A stretch of 64,000 bases of DNA, taken from contig NZ_BOPB01000030.1 in NCBI RefSeq assembly GCF_016863535.1, forward strand, positions 1 to 64,000, given 5' to 3'. This DNA comes from Micromonospora lutea (GTDB taxonomy: Bacteria > Actinomycetota > Actinomycetes > Mycobacteriales > Micromonosporaceae). Shown here piece after piece: positions 47,111-56,256 of this stretch; position 1 is the stretch's first letter, and every line of letters starts with the position of its first letter. The translations under genes and the position numbers were made by a program. Under the pieces are notes generated by a model. It saw only the letters and a program-made list of their open reading frames with translations, ran no database searches and was not told the origin of the DNA.

Positions 47111-48187
47111 GTGGAGCATGAAGACCGGATCGCCCTGTTTCTGGACTACGAGAACCTGGCACTGGGGGTGCGTGACCACCACGGCGGGGCGATGTTCGAC
47201 TTCCGGCCGATCGCCGACGCGCTGGCCGAGCGTGGGCGGGTGGTGGTGCGCCGGGCGTACGCCGACTGGTCGTACTTCGACGAGGACCGGCGGATGCTGA
47301 CCCGCTCGCACGTCGAGCTGATCGAGATTCCGCAGCGGATGGGTGCCACGCGTAAGAACGCCGCAGACATCAAGATGGCCGTCGACGCGATCGAGTTGGC
47401 CTTCGAACGCCAATACATCTCCACGTTCGTCCTCTGCACCGGCGACAGCGACTTCACCCCGCTGGTGCACAAGCTCCGCGAACTCAACAAGCAGGTGATC
47501 GGGGTGGGGGTGGAGAATTCCACCTCCGCCCTGCTGCCCCCCGCGTGTGACGAGTTCCTCTACTACGACCGGCTGGAGGGCGTCGACATCCTGCCGACGC
47601 GGGGGCGACGTACCCGGCCGTCCCGGTTGCCCGAACCTGAGCCGCAGCCCGCCGACCAGGTGGAAATTGAGGCGCCGCCGACGGAGGAGCCGTCCCGGGA
47701 CGCGGACGCGCTCGCCGTCCTCGTCGCGCAGACCGTCGCGGGTCTGCAGGGCAGTTCCGGTGGGGAGGTGACCGCGTCGCGGTTGAAGCGGACGCTGTTG
47801 CGCAAGGATCCCACCTTCAGCGAGTCCGACCACGGATTCCGTACCTTTGGTGAACTGCTGCGCCACCTCGCCGACCTGCGGGTGATCGAACTCGCGGAGG
47901 GCCCGGCCAAGGGTGACCCGGAGGTGTCCCTGCCGGAACACGGCGACCGGGAGACCGCATTCGCGCTGCTCGGTTCCGTGGTGCGGGATCTCGGTGGTGA
48001 GACCGGCGAGGTGGCCCTGTCCGGCCTGAAGAACCAGCTCCGCCGGGTGCGGCCGGACTTCAGCGAGAAGAAGCTGGGCTACCGCGGCTTTCTGCAGTTC
48101 TGCAAGGCCGCTGCCACGGAAGGAGCCGTCGGCCTGCGGTGGAGCGCCGATGCGGACGATTACCTGCTCACCGGCAAGCCGTCCTGA
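47111..48187 (+). CDS. NYN (PIN-like) domain protein with OST-HTH repeats
   Basis: A 358-residue putative RNA-binding protein or nuclease. The NYN domain occupies residues 1-160: IALFLDYENLALG has the first acidic residues, KNAADIKMAVDAIEL and LCTGDSDFTPLVHKLRE supply the others. Two C-terminal OST-HTH/LOTUS-like repeats follow (ASRLKRTLLRKDPTFSESDHGF.TFGELLR and LKNQLRRVRPDFSEKKLGYRGFLQF). The GTG at 47111 lacks a ribosome-binding site; TACGCT ends 6 bases before it, which again suggests a leaderless mRNA. Members of this LabA/VPA0450-like family are common in actinobacteria and other bacteria; targets are unknown. Confidence 0.88.
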   Translation: MEHEDRIALFLDYENLALGVRDHHGGAMFDFRPIADALAERGRVVVRRAYADWSYFDEDRRMLTRSHVELIEIPQRMGATRKNAADIKMAVDAIELAFERQYISTFVLCTGDSDFTPLVHKLRELNKQVIGVGVENSTSALLPPACDEFLYYDRLEGVDILPTRGRRTRPSRLPEPEPQPADQVEIEAPPTEEPSRDADALAVLVAQTVAGLQGSSGGEVTASRLKRTLLRKDPTFSESDHGFRTFGELLRHLADLRVIELAEGPAKGDPEVSLPEHGDRETAFALLGSVVRDLGGETGEVALSGLKNQLRRVRPDFSEKKLGYRGFLQFCKAAATEGAVGLRWSADADDYLLTGKPS

Positions 48188-48202
48188 CCGGCCGACCGCC
48201 GG

Positions 48203-48970
48203 TCACTCCCAGCGGAACAGCAGGCTCGCGACCACGGCTCCGACGACGACCGTCGCGCCGAGGCCGATCAGGTTGGCCGCCGACACGGCAGCACCGGCCC
48301 ACGCGGACGACAGTGCCTCGACGGCCGCGCCGAACGGCAGCCAGCCACCGATCTCGGCCAGCGGCTCCGGCAGGGAGTCGCGGCCGCCGAACATGCCGCC
48401 GAGGGCGCCGAGGACGAAGAAGGCGACCAGGCCGATGGCGACGGCGGAGTTGGGGGTGGGCGCGACCGCGGCGACGATCATGCCGGTGCTGTACATCGCC
48501 GCCATCGCCAACGCGACCACCCCGACCGCCGTGCCGAGGTTGGCGGGCGCACCGGCGTTGAAGGCCAGGATCGCGACGATCAGGGCGGCCGCGATGCCGA
48601 GCAACGACTGGAGAATGCTGACAATGGCCTGGGCGGCGAGGACCATGGCCGGTGACGCGGGAGTGACCCCCAGCCGGCGGAGGATCCCGGAGCGTCGGTA
48701 GTAGGCGAGGAAGCTCGGCATGTTGATGATGCCGACGATCGCGATGACCATCGTGAACACCAGCGGCAGGACGTACAGCTCCAGCGCCGTGCGCCCGCTG
48801 TCGACGACCGTCCGGCTCGCGGAGGAGGCACTGGTCAACATGATCAGCAACGGCAGGCAGAGGGGGACCACCAGCCCGGCCGTGTCCCGGACGACCATCT
48901 TCGCCTCACACCCGATGAGCGTGAGCAGCGAGCGCAGCCCGGGCCGACGGGCCTCGACGAGAGTATTCAT
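48203..48970 (-). CDS. ABC-2 type exporter permease
   Basis: A 255-residue membrane protein with six helices, of the ABC-2/DrrB type (FLAYYRRSGILRRLGVTPASP is the characteristic cytoplasmic loop). ATG at 48970 overlaps the stop of the ATPase gene (ATGA), so the pair forms one transporter. Likely export of a drug or lipid-like compound. It is divergent from a two-component system that may control it. Confidence 0.9.
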   Translation of the reverse strand: MNTLVEARRPGLRSLLTLIGCEAKMVVRDTAGLVVPLCLPLLIMLTSASSASRTVVDSGRTALELYVLPLVFTMVIAIVGIINMPSFLAYYRRSGILRRLGVTPASPAMVLAAQAIVSILQSLLGIAAALIVAILAFNAGAPANLGTAVGVVALAMAAMYSTGMIVAAVAPTPNSAVAIGLVAFFVLGALGGMFGGRDSLPEPLAEIGGWLPFGAAVEALSSAWAGAAVSAANLIGLGATVVVGAVVASLLFRWE

Positions 48971-49707
48971 GCGGCGTCCTCCTCCAGTTGCCGGCCGGTG
49001 AGTGCGACGAACGCGTCGTCGAGGGTCGCGGTGCGTGCGAGTGTGCGCAGTGCCGCCGGGGTGTCCAGCGCGACGACACGTCCGGCGTCGAGCATCGCCA
49101 CGCGGTCGCAGAGCCGCTCGACCTCCTCCATGAAGTGACTGACGAGCAGCACGGTGACCCCTTCGGAGCTGAGTCGCTCGACCGTTCCCCACATCCGACG
49201 CCGTGCCTTCGGGTCGAGCCCGGTGGTCAGTTCGTCGAGAATCACCACCCGGGGACGCCCGGCGATGGCGAGGGCGATGGAGAGCCGCTGCTGCTGACCG
49301 CCGGATAGCTTCTCGAAGCGGGTCCGGCGCTGGTCGGTCAGCTCGACCATGTCCAACAGCTCGTCGGTCGACCGGGGGTCCGGGTAGAAGCTGCGGTAGA
49401 GATCGACCAGCTCCGTGACCCGTAGCGCGTGGTGCAGGTAGGCCTGCTGCAACTGCACGCCGAGGACCTGTCGCAGTTGTGCCCGGTCGCGGCGCGGATC
49501 GAGACCGAGCACGCGTATCCGCCCGTGATCGGGTACGCGCAGCCCGGCGATCATCTCGACGGTCGTCGTCTTGCCGGCGCCGTTGACGCCGACCACACCG
49601 ACCGCCTCGCCAGCCTCGACCCGCAGACTCACGTCGACGACCGCCTGGGCACGGCGGTAGCTCTTGGCGAGGTTCTCGGCGACGATCGCCGGTTCGGAGC
49701 TGTTCAT
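48967..49707 (-). CDS. ABC exporter ATPase (DrrA-like)
   Basis: A 246-residue ATP-binding subunit: Walker A GVNGAGKTT near residue 38, Q-loop VQLQQAY, signature LSGGQQQRLSIALAI, Walker B VVILDELTTGLD (T instead of P at the usual DEP position) and switch VSHF. It pairs with the downstream permease. The start ATG at 49707 faces the histidine kinase promoter region. Confidence 0.92.
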   Translation of the reverse strand: MNSSEPAIVAENLAKSYRRAQAVVDVSLRVEAGEAVGVVGVNGAGKTTTVEMIAGLRVPDHGRIRVLGLDPRRDRAQLRQVLGVQLQQAYLHHALRVTELVDLYRSFYPDPRSTDELLDMVELTDQRRTRFEKLSGGQQQRLSIALAIAGRPRVVILDELTTGLDPKARRRMWGTVERLSSEGVTVLLVSHFMEEVERLCDRVAMLDAGRVVALDTPAALRTLARTATLDDAFVALTGRQLEEDAA

Positions 49708-49804
49708 GCCTCGATGCTAGGAACGGTCCCGGCTCGTGTCGCGTCCCGAAAGTCATCACCTGCGGGCGTTACTTCTGGCACGGGTTGGCTGGCCACGGCC
49801 CGAT

Positions 49805-49881
49805 CTAGTGCGGTGTCCAACGCCGCCGGTCGTCGGCTGGGCCCGGTGCGGCCCGGTGAACGTTTCTGGCCACCGCACTAG
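49805..49881. promoter_or_regulatory. Inverted repeat in the ABC / two-component divergent region
   Basis: CTAGTGCGGTG (49805-49815) and its exact reverse complement CACCGCACTAG (49871-49881) are 66 bases apart centre to centre. The second copy overlaps TAGAGT at 49879-49884, a -10-like element 7 bases before the histidine kinase ATG at 49892. They look like two binding sites for the response regulator. Confidence 0.5.
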
Positions 49882-49891
49882 AGTGGGTGTC

Positions 49892-50995
49892 ATGCGACGC
49901 GTCGGGACAGACGAGTGGTCCGGCCTCGCGATGCTCGTGGTGGCGGTCGCCGTCGCTGCTCCCGGCCTCTTGGGCGCGATCGGAACCACGATTCCGCAGG
50001 GCTGGTGGGTCGTGATCTTCGTCGGTTACCTGGTCGCCATGCTCGCCGCGGTAGCGACCCGCGCGGCCAGTCGGATCCGGTACGTGGCGTTCTCCGCGAG
50101 CGTCGTCGCGGCCTGGGCCCTGCTGCTGTCCGCATCGGGCCAGGGACTGCTGCCGGTGCTGCTGGTCCTCACCGCTGCCGTGAGCGTGTACGTGGTGCCG
50201 ATCCGGGTGGGGCTGCTGGTCGTGGTCGGCAACACCCTGGTGATCGCCTTCGGGGCCGTGTCAGGCATGCGCAGCGTGACCGACGGTGCCATTCTTCTGG
50301 GTTTCTACCTGCTTATCCAGGTGGCGGCGTTGCTCAGCTCGGTCACCCTGCTGCGCGAGCAGCGCATGCGCCGCGAGCTGGCCGAGGCACACGTCGAGTT
50401 GCAGGCGGCCAGTGTTCTGCTCTCGGAGTCGGCCGCGACGACGGAACGGCTGCGTATCTCCCGGGAGCTGCACGATCTGATCGGACACCAGCTGACCGTG
50501 TTGACCCTGGAACTGGAGACCGCCCGTCACCTGGAGGGCCCGGCCGTCCGTACCCACCTGGAGCGGGCCAACCGGGTCGCCCGGGACCTGCTCGGCGACG
50601 TCCGGGCCACGGTCGGGCAGTTGCGAGCCGAAAGCCCCGATCTTGAGCAGGCGTTGCGTCGGGTGACCCGGAACCTGCCGGGTCTCGACGTGACCGTCGA
50701 CGTGAGCCCGGGGGTCAGGATCGACGAGGACGACAGCGCGGCGTTCGTCCGGGCCACGCAGGAGATCGTCACGAACACCATCCGGCATGCTGACGCGCGT
50801 ACCCTGCGGATCTCGGTGACCGGCGACGAGCGGGAGACCGTCCTGGAGGCCCGGGACGACGGCCGCGGGGCACCGGAACCGGCCCTCGGCAATGGGCTGC
50901 GTGGTCTGGGCGAGCGGTTCGCCGCCCTCGGCGGTGATCTGGCCGTCGACGGCGGCGACGGGTTCCGGGTGACCGCGCGGGTGCCGGCACGATGA
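49892..50995 (+). CDS. NarL-type sensor histidine kinase
   Basis: A 367-residue kinase of the HisKA_3 (DesK/LiaS-like) family. Five or six helices fill residues 10-145; the dimerisation/phosphorylation helix has SRELHDLIGHQLTVL with H194; the HATPase domain includes ATQEIVTNTIRHADA and ARDDGRGAPEPALGNGLRGLGERFAALGG. There is no large outer domain, so a membrane-embedded signal is likely. The start ATG at 49892 lacks an RBS and follows a -10-like TAGAGT. The stop overlaps the regulator start. Confidence 0.9.
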   Translation: MRRVGTDEWSGLAMLVVAVAVAAPGLLGAIGTTIPQGWWVVIFVGYLVAMLAAVATRAASRIRYVAFSASVVAAWALLLSASGQGLLPVLLVLTAAVSVYVVPIRVGLLVVVGNTLVIAFGAVSGMRSVTDGAILLGFYLLIQVAALLSSVTLLREQRMRRELAEAHVELQAASVLLSESAATTERLRISRELHDLIGHQLTVLTLELETARHLEGPAVRTHLERANRVARDLLGDVRATVGQLRAESPDLEQALRRVTRNLPGLDVTVDVSPGVRIDEDDSAAFVRATQEIVTNTIRHADARTLRISVTGDERETVLEARDDGRGAPEPALGNGLRGLGERFAALGGDLAVDGGDGFRVTARVPAR

Positions 50996-51636
50996 CCCGG
51001 GTGGTGGTGGTCGACGACCAGACGCTCATCCGGCAGGGCATCCGGGGGCTGCTGGAGGTCGCCGGGATCGACGTGGTCGGTGAGGCCGACGACGGTCGTG
51101 CCGCGCTCCCGGTCATCGCGGACACCTCGCCCGACGTGATCCTGCTCGACCTGCGGATGCCCCAGTTCGACGGCATCTGGACGCTGGACCGGCTACGCGC
51201 GGAGAACGTCGACATCCCGGTGCTGGTGCTGACCACGTTCGACGACGACGAGCTCGTGCTCGCCGCGCTGCGTGCGGGTGCCCGGGGCTACCTGCTCAAG
51301 GACGTCACGTTGGAGCAGCTCACCCGGGCGATCCGGACGCTCGCCGACGGCGGCACGCTGATCGCCCCGTCGATCACCGATCGGATGCTGCGGGCGATCC
51401 GGTCCGGGCCGTCTCCGGTCGGGCCGGAGGCGGCACCGGTGCAGGGCCTCACCGAACGCGAACAGGAGGTGCTGCGGCTCGTGGCGCGTGGCTACAGCAA
51501 TCGGGAGATCGCCGAGGTCTTCTTCCTGGCCGAGGGGACTGTCAAGAACCACGTCTCCATGATCCTCACCAAGCTCGGGGCCCGGGACCGCACCAACGCG
51601 GTGCTCCGCGCGTTGCACGAGGGAATCCTGGGCTGA
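50992..51636 (+). CDS. NarL/LuxR-type response regulator
   Basis: A 214-residue response regulator: receiver domain with D53 (ILLDLRMPQFDG) and a C-terminal LuxR HTH (LTEREQEVLRLVARGYSNREIAEVFFLAEGTVKNHVS). ATG at 50992 overlaps the kinase stop (ATGA). Together they probably control the divergent ABC exporter through the inverted repeat at 49.8 kb. Confidence 0.93.
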   Translation: MTRVVVVDDQTLIRQGIRGLLEVAGIDVVGEADDGRAALPVIADTSPDVILLDLRMPQFDGIWTLDRLRAENVDIPVLVLTTFDDDELVLAALRAGARGYLLKDVTLEQLTRAIRTLADGGTLIAPSITDRMLRAIRSGPSPVGPEAAPVQGLTEREQEVLRLVARGYSNREIAEVFFLAEGTVKNHVSMILTKLGARDRTNAVLRALHEGILG

Positions 51637-51725
51637 CCGCCCGCCGCCGGACACGGCTCAGGGGCGCACCGCCGGGCGTACGCGTCGGGCCACCCACTCC
51701 GGACCGCGTGCGCCCCACGACAGGG

Positions 51726-51758
51726 CTCCGGCCCGACGGATCGTCCGCCGGGCCGGAG
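51726..51758. terminator. Hairpin between the regulator and the LVIVD gene
   Basis: CTCCGGCCCG (51726-51735) pairs with CGGGCCGGAG (51749-51758), with CGGA/TCCG pairing inside the loop. It lies between convergent genes and probably serves both. Confidence 0.6.
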
Positions 51759-51788
51759 TGCTGGTGCTGGCTGACCGTGTGGCACGGA

Positions 51789-53462
51789 TCAGCTCGTCCG
51801 CACCGATCCGTTGACCTTGCTGTCGCGGATGGTGGCGCCGATGGCGTCCACCGAGCCGTTCACCCGGCTCTCCACGATGGAGACCACGGAGGCGTCGACC
51901 GCGTGGATCGAGCCATTCAGATTGGAGTTGAACACGATCAGTCCGGCGCCCGGGTTGACCTTGATCCCTCCGTTCTGGGTCACCCCGTCCATGCAGGTGA
52001 TCCCGCTCTTGATGGTCATGCTGCCGTTGTGACGTCCGGTCAGGACGGTGGTGCAGGCCGGGTAGCTCGGCTGCGTCTGCACGTTCAGCTCCGTGAAGGC
52101 CACCGCGCGGGCGTTGTTGGTACGCGGGTCGTCCAGCTTGAGGACGTCGAAGCCCTTCTGGATGTCGTTGGAGTAGATGTATCCGTTGTGGTAGTAGGTC
52201 GACCAGGCCCCACCGAGGACGCGGCGGGTGTCCGAGAGCGGTCCCCGCTCCCAGAAGGCGATCTCGACCGGGTTGGCGGAGTCGGTGAAGTCGATGACCG
52301 AGACGCCGCCCTGGTACCAGGCCTGGACCATGATGTCGCGGCCCATCGCCGGGATCAGCGACCCGTTGTGCGCTACGCAGTTCTCCAGGGCGGTGTTCTC
52401 CCGCGGAATCTTGAAGTAGCTGCGGAAGACCAGCTCCCGGTCGGCGCCGCTGCCGACGATGTCGTAGATGGCGTTGGCGCCCTGGTTGGCCCGGTAACTG
52501 CTGGTGCAGATCGCGCCGCTGCCGCCACCGAGTTCGTCGGTGAAGATCAGCTTGGTGCCGGCGTTGTTGAACGTGGCCGAGTGCCAGAACGCGAAGTTGG
52601 TGTCCCGTACCTGGCTGAGGATCACCGGGTTCTCCCGGTCGGAGATGTCCATCAGCACCCCGTCACCCATGCAGGCGCCAGCGGCCAGGTCCAGTTCCGG
52701 GTAGGTGGTGATGTCGTGGCAGCCGCTGGTGCTGGTGTTGCCGTCGGTGCCGGGGAAGAGCACCGGGGTGGCCACCACCGAGGCGCTGGTCGGATCCGCC
52801 AGCGGCACCTCGATGATCGAGATCTTGTCATGCGGCGGCTTGCAGTAGAACGCGTTGCTCGACGGACTGTACGACTGCACGTAGACGTAGACGCTCTGGT
52901 CGTCCTTGCTCGGCACCAGGGTGAGGGTGTGTGATCCACAGTCGGTGCGGACCGACTTGATGTACCGCGGGTTCGCCTTGTCACTGATGTCGAAGATCCG
53001 GACGCCCTCCCAGGAGCTCTCCTGGGCCGTCGAACCGCTGCTGCTGTTGCACGAGTCGTCACTGCGTGGCGAGTCGACCGCGAGGAACAACAGGTTGCCG
53101 AAGACCGACGGGTCGCCCTGCGCGCCGACGCAGACGACCTGGCTGACGACCTGTGGCGAGGTGGGGTCGCTGATGTCGAAGACGTTGAAGCCGTTGTAGT
53201 TGCCGGCGAAGACGTAGTCGCCCTGGAACGCCAGGTCCGAGTTGTACGCGCTCTCGCTGGCGAAGCCGCCGAACTTCGGGATGTTGGCGATCTGCTGGAG
53301 GTTGGGGGAGCTGACGATCTCGTCGATCCCCGGGACGGCGTTCGTGGTGGACTCGGCGGCGCCGCTCGCCGGGGCGGTGGCCACACCGGCGACGAGAAGG
53401 GCAGCGGTCGCGGCCAGGCTGATGGCCAGCCTCCGACTCCCTCGTGGGGTTGGATCGGACAT
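51789..53462 (-). CDS. Secreted LVIVD-repeat beta-propeller protein
   Basis: A 557-residue exported protein. A signal peptide (RRLAISLAATAALLVAGVA..) is followed by repeated units of the LVIVD type, each with a (V/I)FDISDP-like turn: GFNVFDISDPTSPQVV, GVRIFDISDKANPRYI, GVLMDISDRENPVIL, VSVIDFTDSANPVEI. The last 80 residues (SMTIKSGITCMDGV.., LNGSIHAVDAS, VNGSVDAIGA, VNGSVRTS) form short parallel-strand repeats as in right-handed beta-solenoids. ATG at 53462 has AAGGG about 9 bases upstream. The family is of unknown function; a surface or spore-coat role is possible. Confidence 0.82.
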   Translation of the reverse strand: MSDPTPRGSRRLAISLAATAALLVAGVATAPASGAAESTTNAVPGIDEIVSSPNLQQIANIPKFGGFASESAYNSDLAFQGDYVFAGNYNGFNVFDISDPTSPQVVSQVVCVGAQGDPSVFGNLLFLAVDSPRSDDSCNSSSGSTAQESSWEGVRIFDISDKANPRYIKSVRTDCGSHTLTLVPSKDDQSVYVYVQSYSPSSNAFYCKPPHDKISIIEVPLADPTSASVVATPVLFPGTDGNTSTSGCHDITTYPELDLAAGACMGDGVLMDISDRENPVILSQVRDTNFAFWHSATFNNAGTKLIFTDELGGGSGAICTSSYRANQGANAIYDIVGSGADRELVFRSYFKIPRENTALENCVAHNGSLIPAMGRDIMVQAWYQGGVSVIDFTDSANPVEIAFWERGPLSDTRRVLGGAWSTYYHNGYIYSNDIQKGFDVLKLDDPRTNNARAVAFTELNVQTQPSYPACTTVLTGRHNGSMTIKSGITCMDGVTQNGGIKVNPGAGLIVFNSNLNGSIHAVDASVVSIVESRVNGSVDAIGATIRDSKVNGSVRTS

Positions 53463-53689
53463 GTAGGACACCCTTCGTCAAGGATGAGCAGGGGTAGCGG
53501 GACGATAACGCCGTCGGCACAAGGGCATCGATGTGCTTGGGGTCACGGTTCCGCAACACCAGGAGGGCCGGCGGGGTGCAAATTGCCGCAGGTGGGACCA
53601 ACCGATTCTTTCGCCCGGCGCCGCCCTCCCGCCGCAGGTCAACCCCGCGCTAACATCCCGCCAACCTCGACCGACGGCGGGAGGCACGT

Positions 53690-54433
53690 GTGCTGGGTGT
53701 ACGGATCCGGGAGCGTCTCGCGCGATCGCGCCGGCTGGCGCTGATCGAGTTGGCGGTGCTGGCGGTGCTGGCCGTCGGGGTGACGCTGGTCCTCTGGGGG
53801 CCGGATGGCGACTCCGAGCCGGTCGCGACGTCGAGCACTCCCGCGCCGATCGAGTTGCCCGGCCTGCCGGATGCCACCGCACCGGTGCTGATGCCCGGAC
53901 GTCCCGGCGAGCCGGCGGCGTCGCTGCCGGCGAACGAGATGTCGGCGATGCCGCGTCCACCGCACAACAACGCCGACGTCCGCTTCGTCACCATGATGAT
54001 CCCGCACCACGAGCAGGCGCTGGTGATGGCCCGGTTGGCGGCGGACCGGGGTGAGAACCCGCAGCTGAAGATCATCGCGGATCGGATCCTGGCTGCTCAG
54101 GGTCCGGAGATCAAGGTGCTGGAGGCGTGGCTGGCCGACCGGGGACTCGACCGTGACTCCGGTGGCGATCATCGGCACCAAATGTCCGGCATGCAGTCGG
54201 CAGAGGCGCTGAACCGCCTCACCGCCGCTCGCGGCGCCGAGTTCGACCAGATGTTCGTCGCCATGATGACCGATCACCACCAGGGCGCGATCGACATGGG
54301 CAAGGAGGCGCTGACGCTCGGCTCCGACATCAGCGTCAACGAACTGGCCAGCAGCGTCGTGGTGGAGCAGAGCGTCGAGATCAACCGGATGCGTCAGGTG
54401 TTGACGGAGGGAGCCGCCGGCGAGGGCGAATGA
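53690..54433 (+). CDS. DUF305 membrane-anchored protein
   Basis: A 247-residue protein with one N-terminal membrane helix (LALIELAVLAVLAVGVTLVLW) and a DUF305 ferritin-like four-helix domain with paired His motifs: FVTMMIPHHEQALVMARLAADRG and FVAMMTDHHQGAIDMGKEAL, plus a HRHQMSGM Met/His stretch. DUF305 proteins are often found with copper or silver resistance and are proposed to bind metal outside the membrane. GTG at 53690 follows GGGAGG. It is divergent from the LVIVD gene. Confidence 0.88.
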   Translation: MLGVRIRERLARSRRLALIELAVLAVLAVGVTLVLWGPDGDSEPVATSSTPAPIELPGLPDATAPVLMPGRPGEPAASLPANEMSAMPRPPHNNADVRFVTMMIPHHEQALVMARLAADRGENPQLKIIADRILAAQGPEIKVLEAWLADRGLDRDSGGDHRHQMSGMQSAEALNRLTAARGAEFDQMFVAMMTDHHQGAIDMGKEALTLGSDISVNELASSVVVEQSVEINRMRQVLTEGAAGEGE

Positions 54434-54738
54434 CGCCGGTCGACGCCCGGACCGACATCGTCACCGGCGCGCCCAGGGTCGGCCGTTGGGCTGTTGTATC
54501 GGATGTCGGTAACTGGGAGACTCAGGCTCATCGATCGCGTCCGGGAGCCGGTGCGGTCGCGCGACGGCGTGGGCGCCGCGTGTTCATCCGGTCCGGGCAA
54601 TCCGTTCCCCGTCGTGCCACCGCGAACGTCCCCTGTCGACACCTCGGCAGCAGGTCCGACGCGGTGCCGGACAACCGTACCGGCCACCGGGGTCGGCGCA
54701 GCGTCGGCCCGGCCGGTCACCGCCCTTGGAGGTAACCG
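54434..54738. other. Gap without a recognised gene
   Basis: This 305-base stretch between the DUF305 and FN3/CBM2 genes has no ORF with convincing codon bias, no tRNA and no strong hairpin that I can find. It presumably contains the promoter of the downstream secreted protein, though no clear promoter elements stand out. Confidence 0.4.
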
Positions 54739-55545
54739 ATGCTCCGCACGTTCGGTGTGGTGCTGACCGCCGCGACCCTGGCCGTTGTCGCCGGGGTCAC
54801 GACGGCCGGTGCCGCCGACGCCCCGGCCACCCCGCCCCTGGCTCCTCTGTGGACCCCGATGCCGGGGCCGAGTGGGACTCCGCCCCCGCTGCCCCCGAGC
54901 GGGACGCCGACGCCGGTTCCGACGGTGGCCTGCCCACCGGTACTGCCGGTCACCGGCCGGGTCACCGACGTCACCGCCACCACCCTCACCATCAGCTACA
55001 CCCTGCAGTTCAACGGCCTACCGTGCGGCTACGAGCTGCCGATGAGGGTCCTGCTCTTCACCAGCCGTGACGACGCGGAGAAGTGGCAGAACCCTGCGGC
55101 CGTGGCGCTCTCCGGCATGGAGCGCTTCGGGCAGGTCACTCTCGACGGGCTGACTCCGGACACCGACTACTGGTTCCGGTTCAGTGACGTCGAGGACCGC
55201 CGCGATCCGTACATCATCGAAGGGCCGGTGCGGACGCTGCCCTCGCCCGCCTGCGAAGCGTCGGCCACGATCGACGTCGGTTGGGGCACCGGCTTCCTCG
55301 CCACTGTCACCGTCCGCAACGCCGGCAGCGAGCCACTCGACGGCTGGCACGTCCGGTGGCGGTGGTCCGGCGACGAGCGGATCCAGTCGATCTGGGGTGG
55401 CGTGCTCGACGGCACGGAGGCGGACGTCACGGTCCGCAACGCGCCGTACAACGGCACCGTGGCCTCGGGTGGCACGACCACCTTCGGTCTGGTCGCGTCG
55501 ACCAGCACGGTGCCGACCGGGATCACGGTGACCTGCGGACGCTGA
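54739..55545 (+). CDS. Secreted FN3 / CBM2 cellulose-binding protein
   Basis: A 268-residue exported protein: signal peptide (1-27), a Pro/Thr-rich linker, a fibronectin-III-like domain (about 68-168) and a CBM2 domain (about 172-268) bounded by two cysteines. The CBM2 keeps the hallmark aromatic residues (GWGTGFLATVTVRN, DGWHVRWRW, SIWGGVL). ATG at 54739 has GGAGG 6 bases upstream. There is no catalytic domain, so it is probably a polysaccharide-binding accessory protein. Together with the xylanase and Cip1-like proteins it suggests plant-biomass use. Confidence 0.85.
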   Translation: MLRTFGVVLTAATLAVVAGVTTAGAADAPATPPLAPLWTPMPGPSGTPPPLPPSGTPTPVPTVACPPVLPVTGRVTDVTATTLTISYTLQFNGLPCGYELPMRVLLFTSRDDAEKWQNPAAVALSGMERFGQVTLDGLTPDTDYWFRFSDVEDRRDPYIIEGPVRTLPSPACEASATIDVGWGTGFLATVTVRNAGSEPLDGWHVRWRWSGDERIQSIWGGVLDGTEADVTVRNAPYNGTVASGGTTTFGLVASTSTVPTGITVTCGR

Positions 55546-55593
55546 TCGACCCATGGTGCCGGGTCCCGGGTGGGGCCGCCGTCAGCGCGCTTG

Positions 55594-55610
55594 ACTTTGC
55601 ATCGTAAAGT
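55594..55610. promoter_or_regulatory. Operator-like repeat ACTTTGCATCGTAAAGT
   Basis: A 17-base inverted repeat (ACTTT / AAAGT arms) lies 7 bases before the GTG start of the ABC operon's first gene, in a locally AT-rich promoter (TTGACT at 55591-55596). The operon's second gene encodes a winged-helix regulator, which likely binds here. Confidence 0.55.
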
Positions 55611-55617
55611 AGTTTGC

Positions 55618-56256
55618 GTGATCGCCGACGATGACCTGCCACCCGAGGACCCGGCCGCCGCCCTACGACTGATCGACGAGCAGCGGGCGAGCGCCGCCCG
55701 CCAGTTCGAGCCCGACCCGCGTGCCTACTACTGGCCCTGGGGGCTGGCCTGGCTGATCGGCTTCGGGCTGCACTTCCTCTATTTCTCGCCAGGTGACGCG
55801 CCGCTGGTCGACATGCCCTCCTGGCTGCCACTGACCACCCTGTTCGTCCTGCTGACCGCCGCCGCTGTCTTCACCGCGGTGGCCGGTGCCCAGGCGTACG
55901 GGCAGGTCACCGGCGAGTCCGCCCGGCGCGGCGCCTGGTACGGCTGGTCCTGGGGGCTGGGCTTCCTGACCCTCTTCGTGATCGCCGGTCGGGTGTCCGA
56001 CAGCCTGCCGTCAGACCTCGTCGGCCTGCTCTGGTCGGCCCTCGCGGTGGGCCTGACCGGCATCCTGCACATGGCCGGAGGCGCGATCTGGCTGGACCGT
56101 CGGCTGTTCCTGCTCGGTATCTGGATCACCGTGGTCAACGTGCTCGGCGTCATCGCCGGCCCCGGCTGGCACGCGCTGGTCGTGGCGGTGGCCGGTGGCG
56201 GTGGGATGCTCCTGGCCGGCACGCTCGGTTGGCTACATCGCAAGGGGCGGCCGTGA
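55618..56256 (+). CDS. Multipass membrane protein of the ABC operon
   Basis: A 212-residue membrane protein with five or six helices (GLAWLIGFGLHFLYF, LTTLFVLLTAAAVFTAVAG, WGLGFLTLFVIAG, LVGLLWSALAVGLTGIL, LFLLGIWITVVNVLGVI). The N-terminal AALRLIDEQRASAARQFEPD leads into the first helix. Proteins of this type are commonly encoded with a winged-helix regulator. GTG at 55618 is used. The stop overlaps the regulator start (GTGA). Function unknown. Confidence 0.75.
   Translation: MIADDDLPPEDPAAALRLIDEQRASAARQFEPDPRAYYWPWGLAWLIGFGLHFLYFSPGDAPLVDMPSWLPLTTLFVLLTAAAVFTAVAGAQAYGQVTGESARRGAWYGWSWGLGFLTLFVIAGRVSDSLPSDLVGLLWSALAVGLTGILHMAGGAIWLDRRLFLLGIWITVVNVLGVIAGPGWHALVVAVAGGGGMLLAGTLGWLHRKGRP

Noticed and set aside
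54430..54735. A possible 101-residue gene between the DUF305 and FN3/CBM2 genes.
   Set aside because: It is Arg/Gly-rich, without a domain, and overlaps the DUF305 stop with no ribosome-binding site.
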